Assembly (NCBI GenBank): GCA_002307055.1
Contig: DBTM01000003.1
Location: forward strand, 1-21,073
Length of the DNA stretch: 21,073 bases
Direction of reading: 5' to 3'
Source: Clostridiales bacterium UBA1316
GTDB taxonomy: Bacteria > Bacillota > Clostridia > Oscillospirales > Oscillospiraceae
Positions 1 to 8,528 of the stretch are shown here, piece after piece (position 1 is the stretch's first letter; every line of letters starts with the position of its first letter). The notes under the pieces were generated by a model. The model was not told the origin of the DNA and did not search any database. It worked only from the letters and a program-made list of their open reading frames with translations. The position numbers and the translations under genes are program-made.

Positions 1-1275
1 GGGACTTTTTTATTGACAACAACAGCAGAAGTGAAAGGGCTACGGGATACTGTCGAAGCTGCAAATAAAGCTATTCAGAGGGAAAGTAGTGCCATCCTTA
101 GTTCAATTGTAAGCAAAGCTGTTGGATTTGGCTATCCCAATACGGAGGAACTTCAACTTGGTGTTAATACCAGACTGCAAATCGACAATCAAATTAAGGA
201 TAAAACAGAGCTTACCTATACCTCCAAGTTAAAGGGAGAATCGCTACCCAGTTCACACAATGGTTTAGGCTATAAAAACCTGATAAAAATGGAGTTTCTG
301 CTTGCTGATTTTGCAGAGAAAATCAAGCAAGGCAGTACATCGTGTATCCCGTTGCTATTTATAGAGGAGCCAGAATCGCATATGCACCCGCAGATGCAAC
401 ACACATTTGCTAGCTATCTGGAAACATTTTTGAAGAAGATCTCGGATGTACACATTCAGACATTTCTGACCTCTCATTCTGCACATATTGTTAATACCGT
501 TGATTTCTCCAGAATTCGATATGCCCAGAAAACCACGAAGGGTGTGATATATAGAGATCTGAACATCTTCGGTCAAAAGAACGCTTCCAATATGGACTTC
601 ATCAAAAAGTATCTTACGCTTAGTCGTTGCGATCTGTACTTTGCAGAAAAGATCATTTTTGTGGAAGGGGCATCCGAAAGGTTATTGCTACCTGACATGA
701 TAATAAAGTGCGATGAAGACCATCTGTTTGATTCCCAGACTTATAAGCTGCCGGCACAGTACTATGCTCTTATTGAAATCGGTGGAGCATATGCGTACAA
801 GTTTATTCCTTTTGTAAACTTCTTGGGTATTCCCTGCCTGATTCTCACCGATATAGACGCTATGCTGGATGGACGTACGAAAGCTGTTGTGAGCGAAGGG
901 AAAATAACATCCAATTCGACGCTAAACTGGTGGGTGCGAAGGCTCAAAAATCTTCCTGAAGAAGATACAAGCAAAATTGATTTGGCAGAAATAATCGCAC
1001 TATCTGCGGACCAAAAGACGCTTGGAAAATGTCATGTGGAATTCCAGGTGAAGGAAGATGGCTTGTGTGGAAGATCTCTTGAAGAAGCACTCCAGAATGT
1101 CAACAGGGTTCATTATGGTCTGAGTGTTTCTGTTACAGAGGGGGAACTAAAATTTACAGATAAGAGTAAAACCGACTTTGCACTAAATCTGATTTGTGAA
1201 AAGCCAGACTACGTAATCCCTAAGTATATTATGGATGGATTGGTGTGGCTTAACGATCAGAAAGTTCTTATATAA
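1..1275 (+). CDS. gajA: Gabija GajA-like OLD-family ATPase/TOPRIM nuclease (5' truncated)
   Basis: Predicted ATP-regulated DNA endonuclease of the class 2 OLD family, the nuclease subunit of Gabija anti-phage systems. The frame is open to base 1, so the gene starts outside the window and the TTG at 13 is not a credible start; the Walker A part of the ATPase is missing. Numbering from the codon at 13, an ABC-type signature region lies near residues 78-100 (SSHNGLGYKN), Walker B is LLFIEEPE (114-121), and a switch-type LTSHSAHI follows at 152-159. The C-terminal TOPRIM domain shows FVEGASE (217-223, catalytic-type Glu 219) and LTDIDA (278-283). A UvrD-like helicase gene begins 14 bases after the stop behind a strong RBS (aaggaggg), which is the Gabija arrangement. 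It could be another OLD nuclease, but the pairing makes GajA the best call. Confidence 0.85.
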   Translation, partial: GTFLLTTTAEVKGLRDTVEAANKAIQRESSAILSSIVSKAVGFGYPNTEELQLGVNTRLQIDNQIKDKTELTYTSKLKGESLPSSHNGLGYKNLIKMEFLLADFAEKIKQGSTSCIPLLFIEEPESHMHPQMQHTFASYLETFLKKISDVHIQTFLTSHSAHIVNTVDFSRIRYAQKTTKGVIYRDLNIFGQKNASNMDFIKKYLTLSRCDLYFAEKIIFVEGASERLLLPDMIIKCDEDHLFDSQTYKLPAQYYALIEIGGAYAYKFIPFVNFLGIPCLILTDIDAMLDGRTKAVVSEGKITSNSTLNWWVRRLKNLPEEDTSKIDLAEIIALSADQKTLGKCHVEFQVKEDGLCGRSLEEALQNVNRVHYGLSVSVTEGELKFTDKSKTDFALNLICEKPDYVIPKYIMDGLVWLNDQKVLI

Positions 1276-1289
1276 GGAGGGAGTTACTC

Positions 1290-3026
1290 ATGAGCGAAGT
1301 GAATGAGATAACGAACTATCAAACAGCAAAAGAAGAAGCAGATAGAGTAGATGCGCAGATCATTGACACGCTCCAGCAGGGACACAGCTTCCGTGTTGAG
1401 GCTGGTGCAGGCTCTGGAAAGACCTATTCGCTTAACAAGGTGATCGAATGGATTCAAGCGAACAAATGGAGTGAATATCGCCGCAGAAAACAGAATGTGG
1501 TGTGTATTACCTACACCAATGCAGCAGTGGATGTTATAACTGAACGGCTTGCTAGTGACTCATTCATATTGCCTGCTACAATACACTCTTTTGCTTGGAA
1601 TGCAATTAAGCAATACCAGAGCACGCTAATCAGCATTATCAAAAAAGACGAAAAACTTCAACCGAAAGAAGGGGATTTCACAGAAGTCACTGAGGTAAAG
1701 TATACTTTGGGACATCGATACAAAGAAAATGGTGTACAATACCTTTATCATGACGATGTTATCACGCTTTTCGCCACACTTTTGGATAGTGCAAAATTCC
1801 GCCGTGTGTTTAGTGATAAGTACCCCCTAATTCTTATCGATGAATATCAGGATTCCTTTAAGCCGATTGTTGATCGCTTTGTCGAATACTTTATTGCAAA
1901 AGGAGTTGGCCCTCAGCTTGGCTTTTTTGGAGACGCCTGGCAGACAATCTATCAATCAAATAAAGCCTGCGGTTTGATAGAGCATGAGAATATTGTGGAA
2001 ATAAAGAAGGGTTCCAACTTTAGATCTGCTCCGAAAATTGTAGACCTGCTAAATGCTATTCGTCCGGATCTTCCGCAGCGCTCGGCTATCAATGATTTTG
2101 ACGGAGAAGTGATAGTCATTACCTGCGATGATTACACCGGTGCTCGTCGGACCGATCAGAATTTTAAGGGCGATCTGCCTGCAGATGAACTAAGGACCCG
2201 ACTCGCAAGACTGACGGAGTATCTAAAAAAGGCTCGTATATCACCAGAGGAAAGCCTCAAGGTGCTGATGATTACGCACAAAATTTTGGCAGCCCAACAA
2301 GGCTATGATAAACTTCTGGATATTTTAGCTGATGGGCTCCGCGATAAGGAAGACGCATTTCTGCTGTTCTTTATGGAAAGGATCGAACCGATATACAAAG
2401 CACTTGAAACCTCCGATATGCAGTTGCTATTCGATACACTGGGAGTGCGAAGATATCCAATAACAAAGAAAGCTGAGAAGGCAAAATGGGGAATTCTGAA
2501 AGAATACCTTGCACAAGCCCGTACTCAGAAGAGTATTGATGTGCTGAAAGTTGCGATTGAATCGCAACTTATTCCAATACCCCAGCAAATTCTGGGATAT
2601 TATGAATTGTATCAAAACGCTCCGGATACATGCTATTCTGGTACAACTATTAAGTTTTTCTTAGATTTAGAGTATGCACAATTCTTAGCGGCCATCGATT
2701 TCTTATATCCTGAAGCGGAGTTTTCAACCGAACATGGCGTTAAAGGTGAAGAGTACGACAATGTCGTTTTTGTCATAAGCAAGGGGTGGAATCAATATCA
2801 ATTTGAGACATATGCACCGATGATCAAAAACGGCGTTCCACCGGATAAGGAAGCATCTTATCTTCGTAATCGGAACCTTTTTTATGTATGTTGTTCCAGA
2901 CCCAAAAAGAGGCTGTACTTCTTTATATCCGTTCCAATCGACGATACATTCCGAAATTTCTTAAAGGGACTTGTTGGTGAAAAAAACATCTTTACGTACA
3001 ACCAATATGTCAAAGCTGAGCATTAA
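1290..3026 (+). CDS. gajB: Gabija GajB-like UvrD/Rep-family helicase
   Basis: Superfamily 1 helicase-like NTPase of the UvrD/Rep type, 578 aa, predicted partner of the OLD-type nuclease just upstream. Motifs are visible in order: Walker A AGAGSGKT (38-45), motif Ia VCITYTNAAV (71-80), motif II IDEYQD (183-188), motif III GFFGDAWQTIY (211-221), motif IV-like GSNFRSAPKI (241-250), a motif V-like HGVKGEEYDNV in the C-terminal part and motif VI-like RNLFYVCCSRPKKRLYF close to the end. All key residues are present, so the enzyme looks intact. In Gabija, GajB is thought to act with GajA at DNA ends or by sensing nucleotide depletion; that role is family knowledge. The start ATG has an aaggaggg RBS about 7 bases upstream. 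The protein is somewhat longer than the roughly 500 residues I recall for well-studied GajB. Confidence 0.87.
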   Translation: MSEVNEITNYQTAKEEADRVDAQIIDTLQQGHSFRVEAGAGSGKTYSLNKVIEWIQANKWSEYRRRKQNVVCITYTNAAVDVITERLASDSFILPATIHSFAWNAIKQYQSTLISIIKKDEKLQPKEGDFTEVTEVKYTLGHRYKENGVQYLYHDDVITLFATLLDSAKFRRVFSDKYPLILIDEYQDSFKPIVDRFVEYFIAKGVGPQLGFFGDAWQTIYQSNKACGLIEHENIVEIKKGSNFRSAPKIVDLLNAIRPDLPQRSAINDFDGEVIVITCDDYTGARRTDQNFKGDLPADELRTRLARLTEYLKKARISPEESLKVLMITHKILAAQQGYDKLLDILADGLRDKEDAFLLFFMERIEPIYKALETSDMQLLFDTLGVRRYPITKKAEKAKWGILKEYLAQARTQKSIDVLKVAIESQLIPIPQQILGYYELYQNAPDTCYSGTTIKFFLDLEYAQFLAAIDFLYPEAEFSTEHGVKGEEYDNVVFVISKGWNQYQFETYAPMIKNGVPPDKEASYLRNRNLFYVCCSRPKKRLYFFISVPIDDTFRNFLKGLVGEKNIFTYNQYVKAEH

Positions 3027-3069
3027 AGAGCGCTGCTATGTTGAAAGTCTTCCTGATGGAGGTGCTATT

Positions 3070-4011
3070 ATGAGCACTCTCTTTATTATTGGAAATGGTT
3101 TTGATATCGCTCACGGAATACCAACAAAATATAGTGATTTTAGGAAATTTATCATAGCCGAATTTTCTGATGCTTTAGAGTGCCGCGATGAAGTTGTGTA
3201 TATGGAGGACTGCGAAGATATATATGTAGATGAATTCGCAGCAGAAATAATACTTAGTACTATGGATAAAGTATGCGGTGAAACTTGGGGCAATTTTGAA
3301 GAAGCATTGGCACGAATTGATTTTAGTAACAAATTTCCCCCGCCTGCACATGAAGATGATGAAACAGACGAAGAAGACTGCTATAAGATGCAGTACTATC
3401 TTCTATATATGGATATGCTTACAAGTGGCTTTATTAAGTGCACAAATTTGTGGCAGGAGTTTTTTAGAGTATGGGTTAAAGGTATTGAACAAGAAATAGA
3501 AAAGAGAAGATATGATACAATACCGGTATTAATAGAGCTTTTTTCACGACATGATACTCGGTTTTTTACATTCAATTACACAAAAACTTTACAGATCCTA
3601 TATGGTGTAAAAAAGGTAATACATATTCATAATCGAAATGGTCAAAAATTGATTTTCGGGCATGGTGCGAAGGATATTATGTACGGAGAACTTGGGGGTA
3701 ATTCGAAAATAGGTTCTTCGTTCCTCGACGACATGGTGATGTCGTTTAAAAAAGATACTACGACGCCAATGAAAAAATATAACGAATTTTTCAAAAAATT
3801 GAATTCATCTGTTGATCAAATATATTCATATGGGTTTAGTTATTCAAAAGTTGATAGTATTTATATCAAAGAAATTATTAAGCGAATCTCTTCAGCAGCA
3901 ACTTGGTATTTTACTAAGTTCGACGCTCAAGATAAAAAAAGCCTAAGAGTTAAGAAGATAAAACTAAGAAACTATGGATTTAAAGGAACATTTGAACTTT
4001 ATGAAGGATAA
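3070..4011 (+). CDS. abiH: AbiH-family abortive infection protein
   Basis: A 313-aa protein resembling the bacteriophage abortive-infection family AbiH. The N-terminus carries the family signature GNGFDIAHGIPTKYSDF (residues 8-24). Further motifs are FNYT (168-171), an HIHN segment near 187-190, FGHG (196-199) and YSYGFSYSKVD (252-262) near the C-terminus. The molecular activity of AbiH is not established, and I infer none. The frame is open from an ATG at 2971 that would overlap the helicase gene by 56 bases. I chose 3070 because a good RBS (ggaggtg, 3058-3064) sits 5 bases upstream and the conserved motif begins immediately. The gene is more AT-rich than the helicase gene before it, suggesting separate acquisition. 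It probably shares a transcript with the Gabija pair and is followed by a terminator at 4059. Confidence 0.85.
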   Translation: MSTLFIIGNGFDIAHGIPTKYSDFRKFIIAEFSDALECRDEVVYMEDCEDIYVDEFAAEIILSTMDKVCGETWGNFEEALARIDFSNKFPPPAHEDDETDEEDCYKMQYYLLYMDMLTSGFIKCTNLWQEFFRVWVKGIEQEIEKRRYDTIPVLIELFSRHDTRFFTFNYTKTLQILYGVKKVIHIHNRNGQKLIFGHGAKDIMYGELGGNSKIGSSFLDDMVMSFKKDTTTPMKKYNEFFKKLNSSVDQIYSYGFSYSKVDSIYIKEIIKRISSAATWYFTKFDAQDKKSLRVKKIKLRNYGFKGTFELYEG

Positions 4012-4058
4012 TACATTATGTTTATAATTTGATTCAGATTTGTGCAATCATATTTCCA

Positions 4059-4085
4059 AGCCTGCTTCATTGAAGTGGGCTTTTT
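4059..4085 (+). terminator. Rho-independent terminator after the defence cassette
   Basis: A 10-bp stem with two G-T wobbles (AGCCTGCTTC / GAAGTGGGCT), a 3-base loop ATT and a run of five T form a clear intrinsic terminator. It ends the transcript of the Gabija/AbiH block and separates it from the transfer operon that starts at 4107. Confidence 0.8.
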
Positions 4086-4106
4086 CTTTGTCTGAAAGGA
4101 GCGACA

Positions 4107-5075
4107 ATGATGCCATATTACGATAAAAAGCAGATATCACAAGCCCGTGAAATGGACCTGCTGACCTACCTGCAACGACACGAACCTGATGAACTTATTC
4201 ACGACGGCGGAGGTACATACAGAACACACTCACATGACAGCCTCAAGATTTCAAACGGTTTATGGTGCTGGTGGTCGCGAGGAATCGGAGGCCGTACGGC
4301 CCTGGACTATCTCGTGGAAGCGCGAGGTATGGAATTTACGGAAGCTGTGGAGCTAATTCTTCATGACAATCCTATTTCCTTCCCGGCACAGTCGCGTTTT
4401 CCTCCAGTGGGGATAGCGCCGAAAGCTCTCGTACTACCAGAGAGATATGCAAATAACCGACGTGTGTTCGCTTATCTGAGCTCACGCGGAATTGACCCGG
4501 AAATTATCAACCACTGCATCAAGCATGGAAAGCTCTATGAGGAAAGTGAACACCACAACGCCGTATTTGTCGGCTTTGATGGAGAACAACCCAAATGCGC
4601 TTCCATGAGGAGTACGCTATCAGATTCCACATTTCTAAGAGACGCGGAGGGCAGTGACAAACGGTTCTCTTTCAGCTTCACAGCTTCAGACAACAATGGC
4701 GCACTCGTTGTAACCGAGGGCGCCATTGACCTTTTATCCTACTTGACGTTGATGAAGCGAAACCGCCACGACTGGCGTTTGGTGAATGGTGTATCTTTGG
4801 TTGGCGTTTACAAACCGCGGGGGGATGCGCTGACCGTACCTATGGCGCTGGAGCAATACCTCAAAGACCATCCGCAGATACGGCGAATTGCCCTTTGCCT
4901 GGACAATGACGAGGCAGGGCGTGCTGCCGCCCAAGGTATTATTGCCGCTCTGCCGGAACTGGAAGTGACATACTGCCCGCCGACGACTGGCAAGGATTAC
5001 AACGACGTACTGATTGCAGCCACCGCTTGCGTCGGATACAGAGTAAAAACGAGAGGAGGAACAGAACGCGAATAA
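4107..5075 (+). CDS. DUF3991 / TOPRIM-domain primase-like protein
   Basis: A 322-aa protein of the DUF3991 plus TOPRIM architecture common just upstream of mobC in Tn1549-like elements. The N-terminal part (about 1-90) resembles a primase CHC2 domain without the zinc-binding Cys/His set and includes WWSRGIGGRTALDYL (55-69). The C-terminal half holds a TOPRIM domain: VVTEGAIDLL contributes the conserved Glu and ALCLDNDEAG the Asp pair. The likely role is replication or processing of element DNA during transfer, but the exact reaction is not known for this family. Two adjacent ATGs (4107, 4110) lie downstream of gaaaggag; either could be used. The gene follows a terminator and starts the DNA-processing operon. 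Confidence 0.8.
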   Translation: MMPYYDKKQISQAREMDLLTYLQRHEPDELIHDGGGTYRTHSHDSLKISNGLWCWWSRGIGGRTALDYLVEARGMEFTEAVELILHDNPISFPAQSRFPPVGIAPKALVLPERYANNRRVFAYLSSRGIDPEIINHCIKHGKLYEESEHHNAVFVGFDGEQPKCASMRSTLSDSTFLRDAEGSDKRFSFSFTASDNNGALVVTEGAIDLLSYLTLMKRNRHDWRLVNGVSLVGVYKPRGDALTVPMALEQYLKDHPQIRRIALCLDNDEAGRAAAQGIIAALPELEVTYCPPTTGKDYNDVLIAATACVGYRVKTRGGTERE

Positions 5076-5105
5076 TGTCAGACGTCTCAATTCCCCGTGT
5101 TCTGC

Positions 5106-5190
5106 GCGACGCGGAGCGTCGCTTTTGCAAGCATGGTGTTTGGATATCCGCCGGATATCCAAACACGCTTGTCAGAGGCAAAGCCCCTGA
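5106..5190. other. Candidate oriT: three tandem hairpins upstream of mobC
   Basis: The 154-base gap between the TOPRIM gene and mobC holds three consecutive inverted repeats. Hairpin 1 is GCGACGC / GCGTCGC (5106-5112 and 5116-5122, loop GGA), followed by TTTT, so it may also act as a terminator. Hairpin 2 is a perfect 14-bp repeat, GTGTTTGGATATCC and its complement (5136-5149 and 5153-5166, loop GCC). Hairpin 3 is TCAGAGGC / GCCCCTGA (5172-5179 and 5183-5190, one mismatch, loop AAA). Transfer origins of MOBP-type systems usually lie directly upstream of the mobC/relaxase genes and carry inverted repeats. The nic site cannot be placed from sequence alone. Confidence 0.6.
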
Positions 5191-5229
5191 AACCCCATGT
5201 AAAGCCACTTGATTTTGAGGTGAAAGACA

Positions 5230-5535
5230 TTGAGAGAACGCTGCTGGAATAAACTCATTCGGTTTAACACTGAGGAATATTCTCACCTAAAAAAGCAGAT
5301 GAAGTTATCAGGCCTCTCTGGAGAAGCATTGATTCGCTCCCTTATCATGGGCCTCGACGTAAGACCCATCCCGCCCGATCAGCTAAGTGAAATCCTCCGC
5401 CAGCTCTCTTCCATCGGTAACAACATCAACCAAATCGCTCGCGTTGCTAATGGGACGGGACGCATCGGTAAAGAGGATATCGATACAATCAAGTCCATGC
5501 AGACGCTGATTTGGAATCAGGTCAAAGGACTCTGA
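5230..5535 (+). CDS. mobC: MobC-like relaxosome accessory protein
   Basis: A 101-aa protein of the MobC mobilisation family. These small proteins, with a ribbon-helix-helix-like N-terminal DNA-binding part, bind oriT and help the relaxase nick. The N-terminal region has the KLIRFNTEEYSHLK stretch and a following helix typical of such binding folds; the family signature IGNNINQIARVAN is near residues 59-71. The start is TTG at 5230, chosen because gaggtg (5217-5222) sits 7 bases upstream and the protein then has the usual MobC N-terminus. It directly follows the candidate oriT and is 3 bases from the relaxase start, so the two are surely co-translated. Confidence 0.87.
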   Translation: MRERCWNKLIRFNTEEYSHLKKQMKLSGLSGEALIRSLIMGLDVRPIPPDQLSEILRQLSSIGNNINQIARVANGTGRIGKEDIDTIKSMQTLIWNQVKGL

Positions 5536-5538
5536 TTT

Positions 5539-6885
5539 ATGGCTATAACGAAAATCCTTTTTATCAGATCAAGGTTAGACGACCGGGTATCCTATGTGAT
5601 CAATGAGAAAAAGACCACGCTTGATGGTATGATCGAATATGCTGTGAACGAAGACAAGACGGAGCAACGACTGTATGAGGGTGCCGTCAACTGCGCCTCT
5701 CCGGAAACTGCGTATCAGGAAATGACGGCCACAAAACGGCGCTGGGGAAAGACAGACGGCGTTCTCGGCTATCACATCATCCAGAGCTTCGCTGCCGGAG
5801 AAACGACACCGAACAAGGCGCATGAGATTGGCATTGAATTTGCCCGCCGTCTTTTTGGCGACCGTTTTGAAGCGGTGATCGGCACTCACTTGAACACGGA
5901 TAATCTGCATAATCACATCGTCATCAACTCTGTGTCCTTCAAGGATGGCGGTAAATACCAGTCTACGAAAGCAAATATGTACCGCATCCGCGAGGTGTCC
6001 GACGCCCTTTGTCGGGAGCACAGCCTATCAGTTATTCTGAGTCCCCAGGGGCGCGGGATGGCCTACGCCGAGTACATGGCGCTAAAAACTGGCAAGCGCA
6101 CATGGAAGGACACAATCCGCGAGGACGTGGACGAGGCTATAAAATACTGCCGTGCGCCGAGTCAATTTGCACCTATGCTGCGCATGTTCGGGTACGAGGT
6201 CAAGGAGAACGTCAAATACATGGCCGTTCGGCCGCCGGGAAAAGAACGGTTCGTGAGGCTCAAATCACTTGGCGAACAATACGAGTGGCCGAATATCCAG
6301 CGCCGCATTTTCAATCAGAAAACCGTCAAAGTTTTACCGGAATCAAGGCGCACGACGCCGGGCCGAAGCTATCAGTTAAGGGGTACGCTTCTGAAGCAAA
6401 AATTGACTGGTTACCGAGCCTTGTATTATCACTACCTATATAAAATGGGGATACTCCCCAAAAATCGGGCATCCGCAGGGCGGGTGCCTTTTGCTTTGCG
6501 AGAGGATATTTATAAGTTGGAGCGCATCAGCGCCGAAACGAAACTTCTATGCGTACACCACATCGATACGGCGGAACAGCTTAACGCCTATCAGTCCTCC
6601 ATTGAAGCCCGGACGAACACCCTCTCAGATGAACGTAAAATAATCCGTAATCGCGTCCGCACTTGCCACAATAAAGCGCAGGCTGCATCGCTTTGCGCAC
6701 AGACAACAGAACTTAGCGAACAGTTGTCCATACTGCGTAGAGAGATTAAGCTGTGCGAGGGTATCAGGTTACGCTCAATGGAAATACCAAGAAAGCTCAA
6801 ACAGGCTAAACAGGAAGAACAGGATTATGAAAAGGAGATGATTAAAAATGAGTACAAGCGCGGACGCGGCGGACCAGGTCGTTAA
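5539..6885 (+). CDS. MOBP-type relaxase (Relaxase/mobilisation nuclease family)
   Basis: A 448-aa relaxase that should nick oriT, stay covalently bound to the 5' end through a tyrosine and lead the strand into the recipient. The N-terminal nuclease domain (about 1-170) contains Tyr19 in VSYVINEKKT as the likely catalytic tyrosine, a conserved His79 (GYHIIQSF), and the metal-binding 3-His type motif HLNTDNLHNHIVIN (117-130; His117, His124, His126). Residues from about 325 to the C-terminus are charged and helical, probably coiled coil, as in related relaxases, and end in a basic KRGRGGPGR tail. The gene starts 3 bases after mobC and its 3' end overlaps the pcfB start by 38 bases. It looks full length and intact. 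Confidence 0.9.
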   Translation: MAITKILFIRSRLDDRVSYVINEKKTTLDGMIEYAVNEDKTEQRLYEGAVNCASPETAYQEMTATKRRWGKTDGVLGYHIIQSFAAGETTPNKAHEIGIEFARRLFGDRFEAVIGTHLNTDNLHNHIVINSVSFKDGGKYQSTKANMYRIREVSDALCREHSLSVILSPQGRGMAYAEYMALKTGKRTWKDTIREDVDEAIKYCRAPSQFAPMLRMFGYEVKENVKYMAVRPPGKERFVRLKSLGEQYEWPNIQRRIFNQKTVKVLPESRRTTPGRSYQLRGTLLKQKLTGYRALYYHYLYKMGILPKNRASAGRVPFALREDIYKLERISAETKLLCVHHIDTAEQLNAYQSSIEARTNTLSDERKIIRNRVRTCHNKAQAASLCAQTTELSEQLSILRREIKLCEGIRLRSMEIPRKLKQAKQEEQDYEKEMIKNEYKRGRGGPGR

Positions 6886-7621
6886 TATGTCGTTACAGGG
6901 CGTCAAGGTCATAGCGGAAATCACCGGTGCGGGTGCGAAAAACCTCGCCACTTACTTGTATGCCGCACTTAAGGATCAAAAACGCACGCGCGGCAAAATT
7001 CGGCTGGAGGGACTTCTGCGCAGCGGTAAAGAGCTCAAGGTGTTTGCTGTGAATACAGAGGACCTAGCCAAGTTCAGCAAGGAAGCCAAGCGATACGGCA
7101 TCCTGTATTGTGCCCTTAGGGATAAGACGGACAAGGACGGCATGTGCGACATCATGGTGCGGGCTGAAGACGCAGGTAAGATCAACCGTATCGTGGAGCG
7201 GTTTTCTCTGGCCACCGTTGACGCTGCGGCAATAAAGACGGAAATCGAAAAGTCCCACACAGAAAAAGCGGTGCCGATGAAAGATTCTCCCGCCGACAAT
7301 AACGTGGATGCGCTGATTGATGAGCTCATGGGCAGCGAGCGAACGCAGCAACAGGACAAGCCAAACCCTACGACAGCGGCTCCGGTGAAATCAGCTCCCT
7401 CCGGGCTTTCCTCGCAGAGCAGAGAAACTTTGGCAGAAGGCAATGAGCGTCATTCCATCCGCGAGGAACTGCGAACAATAAAAACCGAGCAGAAACAGAA
7501 AGCCGCGGAACCGGAGCCGAATCGAAGGACGGAAGAAAAGCCGCACGGAAGCACGCACGGCATGCCTCAAAGCAGCATGCCGAAACGGTCAAAAAATAAA
7601 CCAAAGAAGGAGCGTTCATAA
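6848..7621 (+). CDS. pcfB: PcfB family (DUF3801) relaxosome/coupling protein
   Basis: A 257-aa protein matching the PcfB/DUF3801 family, known from enterococcal plasmid pCF10 as a relaxosome component that docks the complex to the coupling protein. The conserved domain covers roughly residues 1-130, with QGVKVIAEITGAGAKNLATY near the N-terminus and a segment around KRYGILYCALRD. The rest (about 135-257) is charged, low-complexity and probably disordered, with many Glu, Lys, Pro and Gln. The start overlaps the relaxase 3' end, with aaaaggag as RBS, and the stop overlaps the next ATG (TAATG), so it is embedded in one operon by translational coupling. Confidence 0.82.
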   Translation: MSTSADAADQVVNMSLQGVKVIAEITGAGAKNLATYLYAALKDQKRTRGKIRLEGLLRSGKELKVFAVNTEDLAKFSKEAKRYGILYCALRDKTDKDGMCDIMVRAEDAGKINRIVERFSLATVDAAAIKTEIEKSHTEKAVPMKDSPADNNVDALIDELMGSERTQQQDKPNPTTAAPVKSAPSGLSSQSRETLAEGNERHSIREELRTIKTEQKQKAAEPEPNRRTEEKPHGSTHGMPQSSMPKRSKNKPKKERS

Positions 7622-8520
7622 TGGAAAACTTCGATGACATCTTCACCGCGCAACCCCAGCGCAACGCGCAGTATACGCCCGCCGATGCTTTTAGTAAGGA
7701 CGAGTGGGCAGCGTCTAAGCAGGCTGAGCGAAGCGAGGTCTATGAGATGATGGATGCCGCGACTGAAAGCGTTCTGTCAAACGGAGAGGATTTTCGCCGC
7801 TATCTTGATACGCTCAGCCGCTTCGACCGGTACAGCGCCGGTAATGTTCTTCTCATCCTCACTCAAATGCCCGACGCTACACAGCTGCGGGACTTTGATG
7901 GCTGGAAAGAGAAGAATGCCAGTATCAAGAAAAATGAGAAGGGCATCAGGATTCTGGAACCGGGTGAGGAGTACACCCGTGAGGATGGCACCACCGGCGT
8001 CAGCTATAACGTCAAAAAAGTTTTTGATGTTTCGCAGACCACCGCAAAGATTCAGCAGCAAAATGAGCACCCTGACGAGCGCCAGCTGATCCGTGCTCTG
8101 ATGCAGGCATCACCTGTCACTGTTATCATCAGCGAGACCCTCTCACCGGAAGTCGGGGCTCACTATGATCCTCACGACAGCGTCATCAGCATCCGCAGAG
8201 GCATGGCTGCACAGGATATTGTGCGCGCTCTTTCGCAGGAGATCGCCCATGCGAAAATGGACAGCCGGGACGGAAAGTACGACGGTGGCAGCGTAGCGTT
8301 CATCGCTTATTGCGCGTCCTATGTCGTCTGCCAAAAGGCGGGCTTCGATGTGAGCAGCTTCAACTTCGGCAGGCTTCCGGAGAGCTTTTCAGGTATGGAC
8401 CCGCAGGTTGGGCGCGGTGAGCTGACACGAATCCGCACCGTCGCCGCCGATATCCTGGAAAATTTGAGTTCCAGACTGGAACAGCAAAAGGATAAGGCCA
8501 GACATCAGCCGGAAAGGTAA
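7621..8520 (+). CDS. ArdC-like protein with degenerate metallopeptidase motif
   Basis: A 299-aa protein. Residues about 45-130 resemble the N-terminal ssDNA-binding domain of ArdC anti-restriction proteins: a YLDTLSRFDRYSAGNVLLI core followed by a DFDGWKEKNASIKKNEKGIRILEP segment. The C-terminal part (about 150-290) resembles the zinc-peptidase-like half of such proteins, but the HExxH motif reads QEIAH (206-210), so the first metal His is Gln. From memory, related proteins in Tn1549-like elements also carry Gln here, so this may be family-wide. The likely role is binding or protecting transferred single-stranded DNA, by inference. The start shares one base with the pcfB stop; a 63-aa gene follows after 8 bases. 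Confidence 0.72.
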   Translation: MENFDDIFTAQPQRNAQYTPADAFSKDEWAASKQAERSEVYEMMDAATESVLSNGEDFRRYLDTLSRFDRYSAGNVLLILTQMPDATQLRDFDGWKEKNASIKKNEKGIRILEPGEEYTREDGTTGVSYNVKKVFDVSQTTAKIQQQNEHPDERQLIRALMQASPVTVIISETLSPEVGAHYDPHDSVISIRRGMAAQDIVRALSQEIAHAKMDSRDGKYDGGSVAFIAYCASYVVCQKAGFDVSSFNFGRLPESFSGMDPQVGRGELTRIRTVAADILENLSSRLEQQKDKARHQPER

Positions 8521-8528
8521 GGTGAGCC

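Noticed and set aside
2971..3069. Longer AbiH start overlapping the helicase gene
   Set aside because: The conserved AbiH motif begins just after ATG 3070, which has a strong RBS; the extra 33 residues look unlike protein of this family.
5027..5212. Open frame of 61 codons across the gap between the TOPRIM gene and mobC
   Set aside because: It translates the three inverted repeats, has no RBS and no recognisable protein features; the gap is better explained as oriT.
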